Assembly (NCBI GenBank): GCA_021208685.1
Contig: JAJOJJ010000014.1
Location: 62,001-126,000 of the forward strand
Direction of reading: 5' to 3'
Origin: Saccharospirillaceae bacterium
GTDB lineage: Bacteria > Pseudomonadota > Gammaproteobacteria > Pseudomonadales > Oceanobacteraceae
DNA: 64,000 nucleotides
Position 1 is the first letter of the stretch. Each line of letters begins with the position of its first letter. Below, piece after piece: positions 51,686 through 60,619 of this stretch. The position numbers and the translations under genes were made by a program. The notes below the pieces were generated by a model. It ran no database searches and was not told the origin of the DNA. It saw only the letters and a program-made list of their open reading frames with translations.

Positions 51686-52539
51686 TCAGTGATCTGACCC
51701 ATGAATTTGACGCTCTGGTTCATGCATTACAGACGCTGAGGCAACAACTGCTGGATACCCCTCCCACACTCTGGATTCCGCTGAATCCGGGCGAGCAGAA
51801 AACAACCGGCCAGCTGCAGTTTCTGACTGATCTTATCTGTGATCTGTGGTATCGCGATGGCCAGGATGGCCGCGAAACCCGCAGTCGCCACGGATTGGTT
51901 ATGGCCAATACAGAAATCGCGGAGCAAATCCGGGTCATTAATCACCAGAAAGACCGCTTCCGCAAAGCCGTGCAGCAGGTGCGTCAGGAGCTGGATAGCA
52001 GCGACTGGCTGGAACATTACAGTCAGCTGGGTCAGCGCCACGATTCTCTGCGTGAATCCCTGACCTTTGCCGGCCTTAAGCGCGTCCATTTAAAGCAGTG
52101 TTTCCGCCATATTCCGCTGCTGGAGAAATGCCCGCAAAAAGTTGGCTTCAGCTGGTACGTTAATGGTCGCAGTATAAAAAAGGTCAGCGTGCAGCAAGCA
52201 CAGGAAATGCTGCTGGCGCTGGGAGAAGAAAAAAATCATATTCAGGTGCAGCTGAAAAAACTGGCGCAGCTACCGGCCCACCTGCAACTGGCGCAGATAC
52301 AGACCCTCGCCCCGGTCGTACGTGCCAATCTGGTGTTTAAACCGGAATCCGGTCTGCGCCGCAAAGCCATGAATCTGGCCCTGCCATTGTTTATAACCGG
52401 TGCCGGTGCGGCGTTGCCGGCATTTAATGAAATATCCCCCGAACCCCCAGTGGGCCGCACCCGCCAGCAGCGCGGTGACCAGAAAATCAGTAGCGAAGCG
52501 GTTTTACCCAGCCTGCGCATTCATACGTATCAGACGTAA
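51682..52539 (+). CDS. Tus-like DNA replication terminus site-binding protein
   Basis: This 285-residue protein starts with a GTG overlapping the TerB-like stop. Compared from memory with E. coli Tus (309 residues), similar order and spacing are seen. VGFSWYVNGRSIKKVS parallels the Tus LRFGWANKHIIKNLH segment. FITGAGAALPAFNEI parallels INRDNGAGVPDVGEL. The C-terminus LPSLRIHTYQT parallels IIPRLHLYVAD. Tus blocks replication forks at Ter sites. By eye the Tus lock residues around F140/H144 are not kept. No Ter site with full consensus was found in the window. The family call is moderately firm; fork arrest is inference. Confidence 0.68.
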   Translation: MISDLTHEFDALVHALQTLRQQLLDTPPTLWIPLNPGEQKTTGQLQFLTDLICDLWYRDGQDGRETRSRHGLVMANTEIAEQIRVINHQKDRFRKAVQQVRQELDSSDWLEHYSQLGQRHDSLRESLTFAGLKRVHLKQCFRHIPLLEKCPQKVGFSWYVNGRSIKKVSVQQAQEMLLALGEEKNHIQVQLKKLAQLPAHLQLAQIQTLAPVVRANLVFKPESGLRRKAMNLALPLFITGAGAALPAFNEISPEPPVGRTRQQRGDQKISSEAVLPSLRIHTYQT

Positions 52540-52551
52540 ACCGGCAAGCGC

Positions 52552-52573
52552 AAAAGCCGCATGAGCGGCTTTG
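52552..52573. terminator. Probable terminator between the Tus-like gene and cysB
   Basis: AAAGCCGC-ATGA-GCGGCTTT forms an eight-pair hairpin between the convergent genes. The T-tract is short (TTTG), so strength is uncertain. Confidence 0.55.
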
Positions 52574-52586
52574 AACCTGCTCCTGA

Positions 52587-53642
<1,056 letters not shown>

Positions 53643-53695
53643 TTAGCACCAATCGCCTCTCTTAGAGCCTCCTGTACTACTTTAGACCATATTTC

Positions 53696-54469
53696 ATGGA
53701 TATTTTGTTATATATAGCAGCTGGCGCTGGCGTTGGCTTGATTGTTGGCATGACCGGCATTGGCGGGGGCGCTCTCATGACGCCCCTTTTGCTGTTATTT
53801 GGCTTTCCTCCTCAGGTTGCTGTCGGAACGGATCTTATGTACGCCGGTATCACCAAAGCAGGCGGCGCATGGAGTCATCACCGGCAACATCACGTCCGCT
53901 GGGCATTGGTCAAACTGCTCGCACTGGGCAGCATTCCTGCCGCACTGCTGACCGGTTTGTTACTCGGCAGACTGTTTGAGCATCCCGATCATTATGCCCA
54001 TCTGCTGCGCAATGCCCTTGGAATCATGCTGTTGCTCACAGCCGTTGTGATTTTACTGCGCAAACAGATTCAGCAATGGGCCAGCGGAGCGAGTTCACGC
54101 AACTGGGCCAGATGGCGTCCGCAGGCAACATTGATCATGGGCGTTTTTCTGGGGGTATTTGTCACACTGTCATCCGTTGGGGCCGGTGCAATCGGTACTG
54201 CAATTCTCATGCTGCTCTATCCGGCGCTGCGTTCGACCCACATCGTCGGGACGGATATTGCTCATGCAGTACCACTGACGCTGTGTGCCGGATTTATTCA
54301 CATGTACCTTGGAAATGTGGATTTCGCCCTGCTGGGGGCTCTGCTGATAGGGTCGCTGCCAGCCATTCATGTCGGCAGCCACCTGAGCCGTAAAGTGCCG
54401 GACACTCTGTTGAAGCCTGTTCTTGCCGGTCTGCTGATGATGCTGGGAGCTAAATACGCATTTTTCTGA
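53696..54469 (+). CDS. TauE/SafE-family sulfite/organosulfur exporter
   Basis: This 257-residue integral membrane protein has about eight helices. The family signature GVGLIVGMTGIGGGALMTPL is near the N-terminus and is echoed in the second half (GVFLGVFVTLSSVGAGAIGT). Members export sulfite, sulfoacetate or related anions. Divergence from cysB (134 bases) supports a sulfur role. No clear ribosome site precedes the ATG. Confidence 0.88.
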   Translation: MDILLYIAAGAGVGLIVGMTGIGGGALMTPLLLLFGFPPQVAVGTDLMYAGITKAGGAWSHHRQHHVRWALVKLLALGSIPAALLTGLLLGRLFEHPDHYAHLLRNALGIMLLLTAVVILLRKQIQQWASGASSRNWARWRPQATLIMGVFLGVFVTLSSVGAGAIGTAILMLLYPALRSTHIVGTDIAHAVPLTLCAGFIHMYLGNVDFALLGALLIGSLPAIHVGSHLSRKVPDTLLKPVLAGLLMMLGAKYAFF

Positions 54470-54577
54470 AATGAGCCTGAAAACCGTATCGCCAGGGTTT
54501 TTACCTGACATTCCCTTACCCGTACGGCAGCAACCCGAATCCCGTCTAGTATTAATGAAAAATATGGAGGGATAACT

Positions 54578-54757
54578 GTGAGCACATCGGAAAAATTATC
54601 ACTGGAAAAGGTTGCGGAAATACTTGAGCTTAAGCCCGTTACCGTCAAACGTTACGCCCGGGAAGGATTACTGGATGGCGAAGAGCATCAGGGAAACTGG
54701 GTGTTTGAATCCAATAAAGTAATGAAATTCAAAGAGCTGCAAAGCAAGTTACGCTGA
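54578..54757 (+). CDS. Small helix-turn-helix (MerR/excisionase-like) protein
   Basis: This 59-residue protein starts at a GTG with GGAGG seven bases upstream. Nearly the whole protein is one HTH: LSLEKVAEILELKPVTVKRY, then AREGLLDGEEHQGNWVF, as in MerR-type or excisionase-like winged helix domains. No effector domain is present. It stands alone between the TauE/SafE gene and a convergent DUF72 gene, with no integrase nearby, so it is not an obvious phage excisionase. Target unknown. Confidence 0.75.
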   Translation: MSTSEKLSLEKVAEILELKPVTVKRYAREGLLDGEEHQGNWVFESNKVMKFKELQSKLR

Positions 54758-54772
54758 GTTACTGCGCTCTCA

Positions 54773-55702
54773 TTACACGAACAGATCCGCTGTCATTCCG
54801 GCAGCGGGATCATCGCTGACACGCTCTCCCGGCCAGACGGCCATATCCCCGCCCCAGAACCTGACAATCTCACGAGCAAATTCCGGACAATTCTGATTGC
54901 CCGCCGTATGCACAAAAAAATACGGTGAACGCCCTTCACTCAGCCATTGCTGAATTTTCAGCCGCCACTGTTCAAGATAACGACGATTGCGTAACCCGTC
55001 AGAATGGCCAATAAAACGCACCACCGGATTCTGCGCCGTCGCCAGAGGATGCACCGGCAATCGGGGTTTTTTACTTTGCGCATGAAGAACAGCTTCGCTC
55101 ATCGAGCCATCCTGAAATAAACCACGACTGTCAAAGATCACACGATTCACCGCCAGCCGGTTCAACGCCTGCAGGAGTGAAACCTCATGCCGGTCCTTAA
55201 GAAAAAATCCCGGATGGCGGCACTCAACCGCAAGCGGCAGCTCCAGCAGCTGCTGCAACATGTCCAGTGCAGAAAACAACTCAGTACTGCGCTGCGGTGT
55301 AAAACTGGCCGGCAATTGCACCAACAGCACACCAATCCGCTCACGCAGCGGCGCAATAAAGTCCGCCAGCTGCGCCCCCTGATTCATTAACTGCCGGGGA
55401 ATATCGGCCGCATGACTGATGCTTTCCGGCACCTTAAAACAAAAGCGGAAATGCTCTGGCACCTGCCGCGCCCAGCGCTCAGCCCGTTCAGCCGTCGGCA
55501 AGCCATAAAAGGTCGTGTTGCCTTCAACCGAACTGAAAACCTGCGAATACTCACCCAGCGCATCAGCAGCGCCACAGCGGTTACTCAGCAAGCGGCCTTT
55601 CCAGCCGGACATAAACCACATAGGCAGGCCAAGATACAGTTGCGCAGAATTGCGTGCATCTGTCAGCGGGAATGGATGTGCAAGCGGGTTATCATTTGTC
55701 AT
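54773..55702 (-). CDS. DUF72 domain protein (YecE-like)
   Basis: This 309-residue TIM-barrel-like protein of the DUF72 family has unknown biochemical function. Typical blocks are YSQVFSSVEGNTTFYGLPTA, FRFCFKVPESISHA, GVLLVQLPASF, and near the end YFFVHTAGNQNCPEFA. It ends 15 bases from the small HTH gene, convergently, and is divergent from the DAHP synthase gene. Confidence 0.9.
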   Translation of the reverse strand: MTNDNPLAHPFPLTDARNSAQLYLGLPMWFMSGWKGRLLSNRCGAADALGEYSQVFSSVEGNTTFYGLPTAERAERWARQVPEHFRFCFKVPESISHAADIPRQLMNQGAQLADFIAPLRERIGVLLVQLPASFTPQRSTELFSALDMLQQLLELPLAVECRHPGFFLKDRHEVSLLQALNRLAVNRVIFDSRGLFQDGSMSEAVLHAQSKKPRLPVHPLATAQNPVVRFIGHSDGLRNRRYLEQWRLKIQQWLSEGRSPYFFVHTAGNQNCPEFAREIVRFWGGDMAVWPGERVSDDPAAGMTADLFV

Positions 55703-55763
55703 AATCGGGCATCACTGTAACAGAATTATATTCGCCCACATTCGCCCACAATCAGGAAGCAGA

Positions 55764-56837
55764 ATGACTGACAATCGCGTAGAAGATCTCAATATTGAGT
55801 CGATTGTTCCGCTGATCACCCCGGAACAACTGAAAACCGACATGCCCAGCAGCGAAACCGCTGTCGCCAGCGTACAGAAAGGCCGTCAGGTCGTACGCGA
55901 TATTCTTGACCGTAAAGATCATCGTATTTTTATCGTCGTTGGGCCCTGCTCTATCCATGACGTAGAAGCGGCAAAAGAATACGCTGCCCGTTTGCGCGAT
56001 CTGGCCGAAGAAGTCAGCGATACGCTGTATCTGGTTATGCGTGTTTACTTTGAAAAGCCACGCACCACGGTTGGCTGGAAAGGCCTGATCAACGACCCTT
56101 ACATGAACGACACGTTCAAAATTCAGGATGGTCTGCACATCGCCCGCCGTCTGCTGATTGATCTGGCGGAATTCGGCCTGCCATTATCAACGGAGGCACT
56201 CGATCCTATTTCGCCGCAATACCTGCAGGATCTGATCACCTGGTCCGCGATCGGCGCACGCACCACCGAATCCCAGACTCACCGTGAAATGGCGTCCGGC
56301 CTGTCATCTGCCGTTGGCTTTAAAAACGGCACTGACGGCAGCCTGACCGTTGCCATTAATGCGCTGATGTCGGTTGCCAATCCACATCGCTTCCTCGGTA
56401 TTGATCAGGGCGGAAAAGTGTCCATCGTATCGACCAAAGGCAACCCTTACGGTCACGTGGTTTTACGGGGTGGCGGCGGCAAGCCGAACTATGATTCGGT
56501 GAATATTTCCCTCGCGGAACAGGCACTGGCGAAGTCGGATCTGGCACAAAACATCATGGTTGATTGCAGTCATGAAAACTCCAACAAAAACCCGGCCCTG
56601 CAGCCACTGGTTATGGACAATGTGACCAACCAGATTCTGGAAGGCAACAAATCGATTATTGGCCTGATGGTTGAATCCAACCTGAAACATGGACGCCAGA
56701 ATATCCCGGCCAACCTCGATGATCTGGAATACGGATTATCGGTGACCGACGGCTGCATCAGCTGGGACGAAACCGCTGAAGCCATCCGCAGTATGCGTAA
56801 TAAACTGAAGGATGTACTGCCGAAGCGTAACGCCTGA
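55764..56837 (+). CDS. aroG: 3-deoxy-7-phosphoheptulonate synthase (class I DAHP synthase)
   Basis: This is 357 residues from the ATG at 55764, which has AGGA six bases upstream. The open frame extends 83 codons further, but the extension overlaps the DUF72 promoter side and has no similarity. The enzyme condenses PEP and erythrose-4-phosphate as the first shikimate step. Family blocks are FIVVGPCSIHDVEAAKEYAA, the PRTTVGWKGLINDPYMN site, and MVDCSHENSNKNP with metal ligands. Which aromatic amino acid inhibits it (AroF, AroG or AroH type) cannot be told here. Confidence 0.93.
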   Translation: MTDNRVEDLNIESIVPLITPEQLKTDMPSSETAVASVQKGRQVVRDILDRKDHRIFIVVGPCSIHDVEAAKEYAARLRDLAEEVSDTLYLVMRVYFEKPRTTVGWKGLINDPYMNDTFKIQDGLHIARRLLIDLAEFGLPLSTEALDPISPQYLQDLITWSAIGARTTESQTHREMASGLSSAVGFKNGTDGSLTVAINALMSVANPHRFLGIDQGGKVSIVSTKGNPYGHVVLRGGGGKPNYDSVNISLAEQALAKSDLAQNIMVDCSHENSNKNPALQPLVMDNVTNQILEGNKSIIGLMVESNLKHGRQNIPANLDDLEYGLSVTDGCISWDETAEAIRSMRNKLKDVLPKRNA

Positions 56838-56853
56838 TTACTTCGTGCAACAA

Positions 56854-56886
56854 TAAAAAAACCCGCAGCGATTGCGGGTTTTTTTA
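56854..56886. terminator. Bidirectional terminator between DAHP synthase and mlaA
   Basis: AACCCGCA-GCGAT-TGCGGGTT forms the stem, with A7 on the left and T7 on the right. It serves the convergent aroG and mlaA. Confidence 0.9.
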
Positions 56887-56930
56887 TGCCTTCCTGCAAG
56901 CACCGCTGAATCATTCAGCGGCGTCCAGAT

Positions 56931-57674
56931 TCACTCGTCCCAGTTTTCGCCCCAGTCCTCTTCGTCATCAAAATCGTCGAAGTCATCCTCAAAATCATCC
57001 TGCACAACACCATCATTAATCAGATATTCGCGTCGCTGCAGATAAAAACTGCGGATAAAGGTATATCGATCACCGGATATCAGCCCTTCTGAAGCAATTA
57101 AATCCGCACGCAAATCGACATTGCGCACGGTATAAAGACCAAGCTCCTGAGCGCCATTCTCACCGATACCGGTATACCCCAGATCACTCTGGTAATCGAG
57201 CAACAGACCTGTGCCATCGCGCAGAGTACTTGGCCCAAGGAACGGCAACATCAGATAAGGTCCACTGCCAACCCCCCAATATCCGAGGGTCTGACCAAAA
57301 TCCTCATCATGTTTGGGTAAACCAATGTGAGTGGCCACATCGAATACACCAAAAAAACCAACCGTGGTATTGATCAGAAAGCGGGCGGTATCTGACAGCG
57401 CCTGACCCATTTTTAGCTGGCCAATATCGTTGACGATGACCAGTACATCCCCGAGATTAGAGAAGAAATGCGTCACCGACTGATCAACAGGCTCAGGGGT
57501 GATGTATTGATACCCCTGCGCCAGAGGTCTGGCGATGTACTTATCCAGCTGTTCATTAAATGCAAAAACAGAACGGTTGAAGCCTTCCCATGGGTCCGGA
57601 TCCGTGGTTTCTGCAGCCCAGCTTAAAGAAGACGCCAGGTAAAGGGGAAGCAACCATGCTGCGCGCATCATCAA
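56931..57674 (-). CDS. mlaA: MlaA (VacJ) family phospholipid-transport protein
   Basis: This 247-residue outer-membrane protein removes mislocalised phospholipids from the outer leaflet and passes them to MlaC. Family blocks are DPWEGFNRSVFAFNEQLDKY, NTTVGFFGVFDVATHIGLPK, GQTLGYWGVGSGPYLMLPFL and SFYLQRREYLI. The signal peptide (LLPLYLASSLSWAAE) has no lipobox and the whole protein has no cysteine, so it is not lipid-anchored, unlike E. coli MlaA. It ends in a strongly acidic aromatic tail (about 20 residues of Asp, Glu, Phe, Trp). The gene follows the hvf-type operon on the same strand after 90 bases. Confidence 0.9.
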   Translation of the reverse strand: MMMRAAWLLPLYLASSLSWAAETTDPDPWEGFNRSVFAFNEQLDKYIARPLAQGYQYITPEPVDQSVTHFFSNLGDVLVIVNDIGQLKMGQALSDTARFLINTTVGFFGVFDVATHIGLPKHDEDFGQTLGYWGVGSGPYLMLPFLGPSTLRDGTGLLLDYQSDLGYTGIGENGAQELGLYTVRNVDLRADLIASEGLISGDRYTFIRSFYLQRREYLINDGVVQDDFEDDFDDFDDEEDWGENWDE

Positions 57675-57765
57675 TTCTCTGTTGTGAATTCCGTCGTATT
57701 AAAGCAGCTCAGAACCGATAAAAACAGGCCCGTGTATGCCACGGAGACTGCACAATCGGAACACA

Positions 57766-58374
57766 CTATTGCGCCCGGTAGCGTTGCTCAATCCAGTAAT
57801 CCAGACTGAACCAGCGACCGGCACCCTGAAAAAACAAAACCAACAGCATCAGCAAATAGGTTACACCCCACTCAATGCCATTATTGGATACCACAAAGCT
57901 ATAGCGGCCATCCGCCGTCAGCCAGGCATAATTCCCATATTCCTGCAGAATGTCACGGGCACGATCCAGACGACTTAATGCCTCAGCCGTTGCCGCTGTG
58001 ACACCAGGAGAATTCAGATCAGCAACCGCCTGCCAACCGTTATCCCAATGCACGGCAAAAATAGCGACCAGCATAGTAATCATCAGTGGCACCGCAATAT
58101 AACGGGTACCAAGCCCCAGCAGCAGCAATACCGCCCCACCCACCTCAGCGGCCGTCGCCAGAAAAGCCATGAGCCAGGGAAATGGCAATCCCAGGCCCCA
58201 CTCACTGTTACCGAACCATTCGACCACATTATCGAATCCTGCCATTTTATTCATACCTGCCACCCAAAAAACGGCGGCCAGATACAAACGCAAAGCGAGT
58301 GGAGCTAAAAAATCAAAGGCGCGGGTTGAATTTAACCGATCGTGTTGCGCATCCAGAAAACCGATCAACGACAT
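57766..58374 (-). CDS. DoxX family membrane protein (HvfD-like)
   Basis: This 202-residue inner-membrane protein has four hydrophobic segments: PLALRLYLAAVFWVAGMNKM, WLMAFLATAAEVGGAVLLLL, YIAVPLMITMLVAIFAVHW and GVTYLLMLLVLFF. The layout is that of DoxX. DoxX proteins are frequent fourth members of HvfABC/bufferin clusters, where they may complete redox steps or help maturation or export; that role is not established. GAG lies five bases before the ATG. It follows the DUF2063 gene by about 36 bases. Confidence 0.85.
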   Translation of the reverse strand: MSLIGFLDAQHDRLNSTRAFDFLAPLALRLYLAAVFWVAGMNKMAGFDNVVEWFGNSEWGLGLPFPWLMAFLATAAEVGGAVLLLLGLGTRYIAVPLMITMLVAIFAVHWDNGWQAVADLNSPGVTAATAEALSRLDRARDILQEYGNYAWLTADGRYSFVVSNNGIEWGVTYLLMLLVLFFQGAGRWFSLDYWIEQRYRAQ

Positions 58375-58410
58375 AACATCTCACCTGAATTAATGTGTTT
58401 AACAAAAGCC

Positions 58411-59205
58411 TTAAGACATATCCGGATTTTTCAGCGGTGCCTTAACGCCAGCAATCAACCCCTGAGCAGCCCACTGCTGCAGAATGGTCATGCCACCATC
58501 AATGGCGGCATCGCCCGCAGTCATTCCCGCCTGCTGCAGCAACATACAGACAGCGTCGTAACCACTGAGAGTCTGTTCTTTAAGCAATGCCAGCAATTGC
58601 AGGGTAAATGGATTGGTTTCAATAAAACGGACGGCATCGTCCGCTGCACGGTAAACAATCAGGGCCGTTGGCTTTGGCACTGGCTGCCGGTTCTGCAGCG
58701 AAATCTCATGCACCGGGTACTGATACAGAAATCCTTCTGCCAAGGTCAGCAGAGGGATACCATCGGCCAATTGTTGCGGCGTCAGCGCAGGCTGCAATGC
58801 GGCAAGGGTACCGTTATCCACCTCAGCAATATCAAGCGCCAGTTCCAGCCATTCATAATGAGCCAGCTCATAAAAATAGGCCGGATCAGTATCGGCAGGC
58901 TGATAATGGGTTTCGAGAAAAGAGAGAAATTCACGCGGAATTTCCAGAAAATACGGACTCTGCGAACGGTAACAAGCAAAAAACTCGCGTGCCAGCTGCT
59001 GCCAGCGTTCTTCGCCAAGCACTTCCGCACACACCGGAAAGGTTGTATCGAGAAAACCTTTAAGATTATTGAAAAACAACCCGCGATAAATGTCGAGGCG
59101 ACGCTCGTCAATTGCTTGCGGTGCAGACACCTGCTGTGGATTACGCAAGTGAGCAGCAAACTCATATTGCAATTTAAGATGATCCGTTTTTTCAGAGGCT
59201 GGCAT
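58411..59205 (-). CDS. DUF2063 partner protein of MNIO enzyme (HvfC/BufC-like)
   Basis: This is 264 residues from the ATG at 59205, chosen because GGAGG lies five bases upstream; a GTG two codons earlier is inside that site. The N-terminal DUF2063 domain (LQYEFAAHLRNPQQ, then RRLDIYRGLFFNNLKGFLDT) resembles the MbnC/HvfC partner that binds the precursor peptide and the DUF692 enzyme. The C-terminal half (residues ~150-264) is a second helical/HTH-like domain. The start overlaps the DUF692 gene by 14 bases, as expected for subunits made in equal amounts. Confidence 0.9.
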   Translation of the reverse strand: MPASEKTDHLKLQYEFAAHLRNPQQVSAPQAIDERRLDIYRGLFFNNLKGFLDTTFPVCAEVLGEERWQQLAREFFACYRSQSPYFLEIPREFLSFLETHYQPADTDPAYFYELAHYEWLELALDIAEVDNGTLAALQPALTPQQLADGIPLLTLAEGFLYQYPVHEISLQNRQPVPKPTALIVYRAADDAVRFIETNPFTLQLLALLKEQTLSGYDAVCMLLQQAGMTAGDAAIDGGMTILQQWAAQGLIAGVKAPLKNPDMS

Positions 59206-60061
59206 AAGCACCTCCGATGGCCGGCATTGCGGCTTTGTCAGAGACAGACTGATACTGACGAATACTATTCAGCTCTGCTAACAGATCGCCAACCGCAGGG
59301 AAATTAAAATCCCGCTCCAGCAGTGTCGGTAATACCCCATGACAGCGATACGTATGCTGCAATAACGCCCATACATCCGCTTTAACGGCATTGCCGTGGG
59401 TATCCACCAACAGATCATCAGCCTCATCGTAATGCCCGGCAATATGCAGATAGCGGATGCGCCCGGTCGGCATCGACCGGATATAATGTGCGGCATCCTG
59501 ACCATGGTTAATGCTGTTCACATAAACATTATTAACATCCAGCAGCAGATCGCAGTCAGCTTTTTGCAGCACGGCGCAGACAAAATCCTGTTCTGACATC
59601 TCTTTGCCCGGCTCGGCATAGGTCGAAACATTTTCAATAATCAGGCGCTGACCCAGTATATCCTGCACCCGCATAATACGTTCTGCGACATAATTGACCG
59701 CCGCTTCCGTCATCGGAATGGGCATCAGATCGTATAAATGACCATCATCACTGCAGTAGCTCAGGTGCTCACTGTAGGCCTTAATGCCATGTTCGTGCAT
59801 AAAGGCTTTTACTGACCGAACCAGTGTTTCATCAAGAGGGGCCGGACCGCCCAGTGATAATGACAACCCATGGCATAAAAAGTCGTAGCGCTCGGTAAAC
59901 TGACGCAATTGCTTGCCAAAACGACCGCCGATTCCGATCCAGTTTTCAGGCGCAATTTCCATGAAATCAATCGCCGACTCCGGCACATCTGCCAGCGGAC
60001 TCATCAGAGCCCGCCGCAAACCCAACCCGGCTCCGGCAACGAAGTGGGAGGACGTTTTCAT
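59192..60061 (-). CDS. DUF692 multinuclear non-heme iron oxidase (HvfB/BufB-like)
   Basis: This 289-residue TIM-barrel enzyme is of the MNIO family (MbnB, TglH, HvfB). Probable metal ligands lie in FLCHGLSLSLGG, IIENVSTYAEPG, LLDVNNVYVNSINHGQDA, YLHIAGHYDEADD and VDTHGNAV. Family enzymes use two or three irons and O2 to modify cysteines of a precursor peptide, giving oxazolone-thioamide or thiooxazole groups that bind copper. The precursor gene lies two bases upstream. The exact product here is inference from family members. Confidence 0.93.
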   Translation of the reverse strand: MKTSSHFVAGAGLGLRRALMSPLADVPESAIDFMEIAPENWIGIGGRFGKQLRQFTERYDFLCHGLSLSLGGPAPLDETLVRSVKAFMHEHGIKAYSEHLSYCSDDGHLYDLMPIPMTEAAVNYVAERIMRVQDILGQRLIIENVSTYAEPGKEMSEQDFVCAVLQKADCDLLLDVNNVYVNSINHGQDAAHYIRSMPTGRIRYLHIAGHYDEADDLLVDTHGNAVKADVWALLQHTYRCHGVLPTLLERDFNFPAVGDLLAELNSIRQYQSVSDKAAMPAIGGAYASL

Positions 60062-60063
60062 GT

Positions 60064-60450
60064 TTATTTACTGCCGCCACACTTACCTTCGCCACACTTG
60101 CCCTCTGCGTTCGCTTTGGACTTATCAGCACCGCATTTTCCTTCACCGCACTTGCCTTCGGATTTGGATTTTTCTGCGCCGCACTTACCTTCGCCGCATT
60201 TACCCTCAGCGCCGGACTTCGCTGCGCCGCATTTTCCTTCACCGCACTTGCCTTCGGTTTTGGACTTTTCTGCACCACATTTGCCTTCGCCACATTTGCC
60301 TTCATGATTAGAAGCCAGCTTGTAACCAGACTGAAGTTCCGCAGAAGCGAATGGATTTTCCGCTGCCATTGCGACCGGTGCCTGAGACAATGCAGCGATA
60401 AAAGCAGTACCCAGCACAGCAGCAACGGGTTTCATTGATTTCTTAGTCAT
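60064..60450 (-). CDS. HvfA/BufA-like modified-peptide precursor with ten EGKCG motifs
   Basis: This 128-residue protein has a signal peptide (VLGTAFIAALSQAPVAMA, cleaved before AEN). A ~20-residue spacer follows, then five pairs of EGKCG (residues 50-125). Cysteines are at 53, 58, 69, 74, 85, 90, 101, 106, 119 and 124, and there are no others in the mature part. EGKCG is the known modification site of HvfA-type and bufferin-type precursors, acted on by the DUF692-DUF2063 pair encoded next. The product should be an exported copper-buffering or copper-binding peptide. AGGA precedes the ATG at 60450; a Met at codon 6 is an alternative start. No ECF sigma gene is adjacent. Confidence 0.92.
   Translation of the reverse strand: MTKKSMKPVAAVLGTAFIAALSQAPVAMAAENPFASAELQSGYKLASNHEGKCGEGKCGAEKSKTEGKCGEGKCGAAKSGAEGKCGEGKCGAEKSKSEGKCGEGKCGADKSKANAEGKCGEGKCGGSK
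60076..60303 (-). repeat. 48-bp tandem repeat encoding EGKCG pairs
   Basis: Four units of 16 codons (starting at residues 50, 66, 82, 98) and a fifth after 18 codons repeat EGKCGEGKCG plus a Ser/Lys/Ala-rich spacer. The repeat lies wholly inside the precursor gene and keeps its frame, so copy number can change without breaking the product. Short-read assemblies may collapse it. Confidence 0.9.
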
Positions 60451-60619
60451 GAGGTGATCCTGTTCATTAGTGTTTGATTTCAGGTTTCAGCTCCTGCCGT
60501 AAAGCAGCCGGAGCCGAATACATTAGTGCCCGGAAAAGGATATGAATTCAACCCTTTTGCCGTGCACTTAACCTTAGTCGCAGGACCCGCCCGCCTCTTA
60601 CAACCGGGGCAAAAAAAAT

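Noticed and set aside
55515-55763. 83-codon N-terminal extension of DAHP synthase
   Set aside because: The family N-terminus and an AGGA site are at 55764; the extension overlaps the divergent DUF72 coding start.
60076-60303. Regular repeat resembling a CRISPR array
   Set aside because: Units are directly contiguous, in frame, and encode EGKCG pairs; there are no unique spacers and no cas genes.
59909-60307. Forward frames with Pro/His-rich or Arg/Cys-rich repeats opposite the EGKCG precursor
   Set aside because: The repeats come from the 48-bp tandem units of the reverse-strand precursor, which has a signal peptide and the right neighbours.
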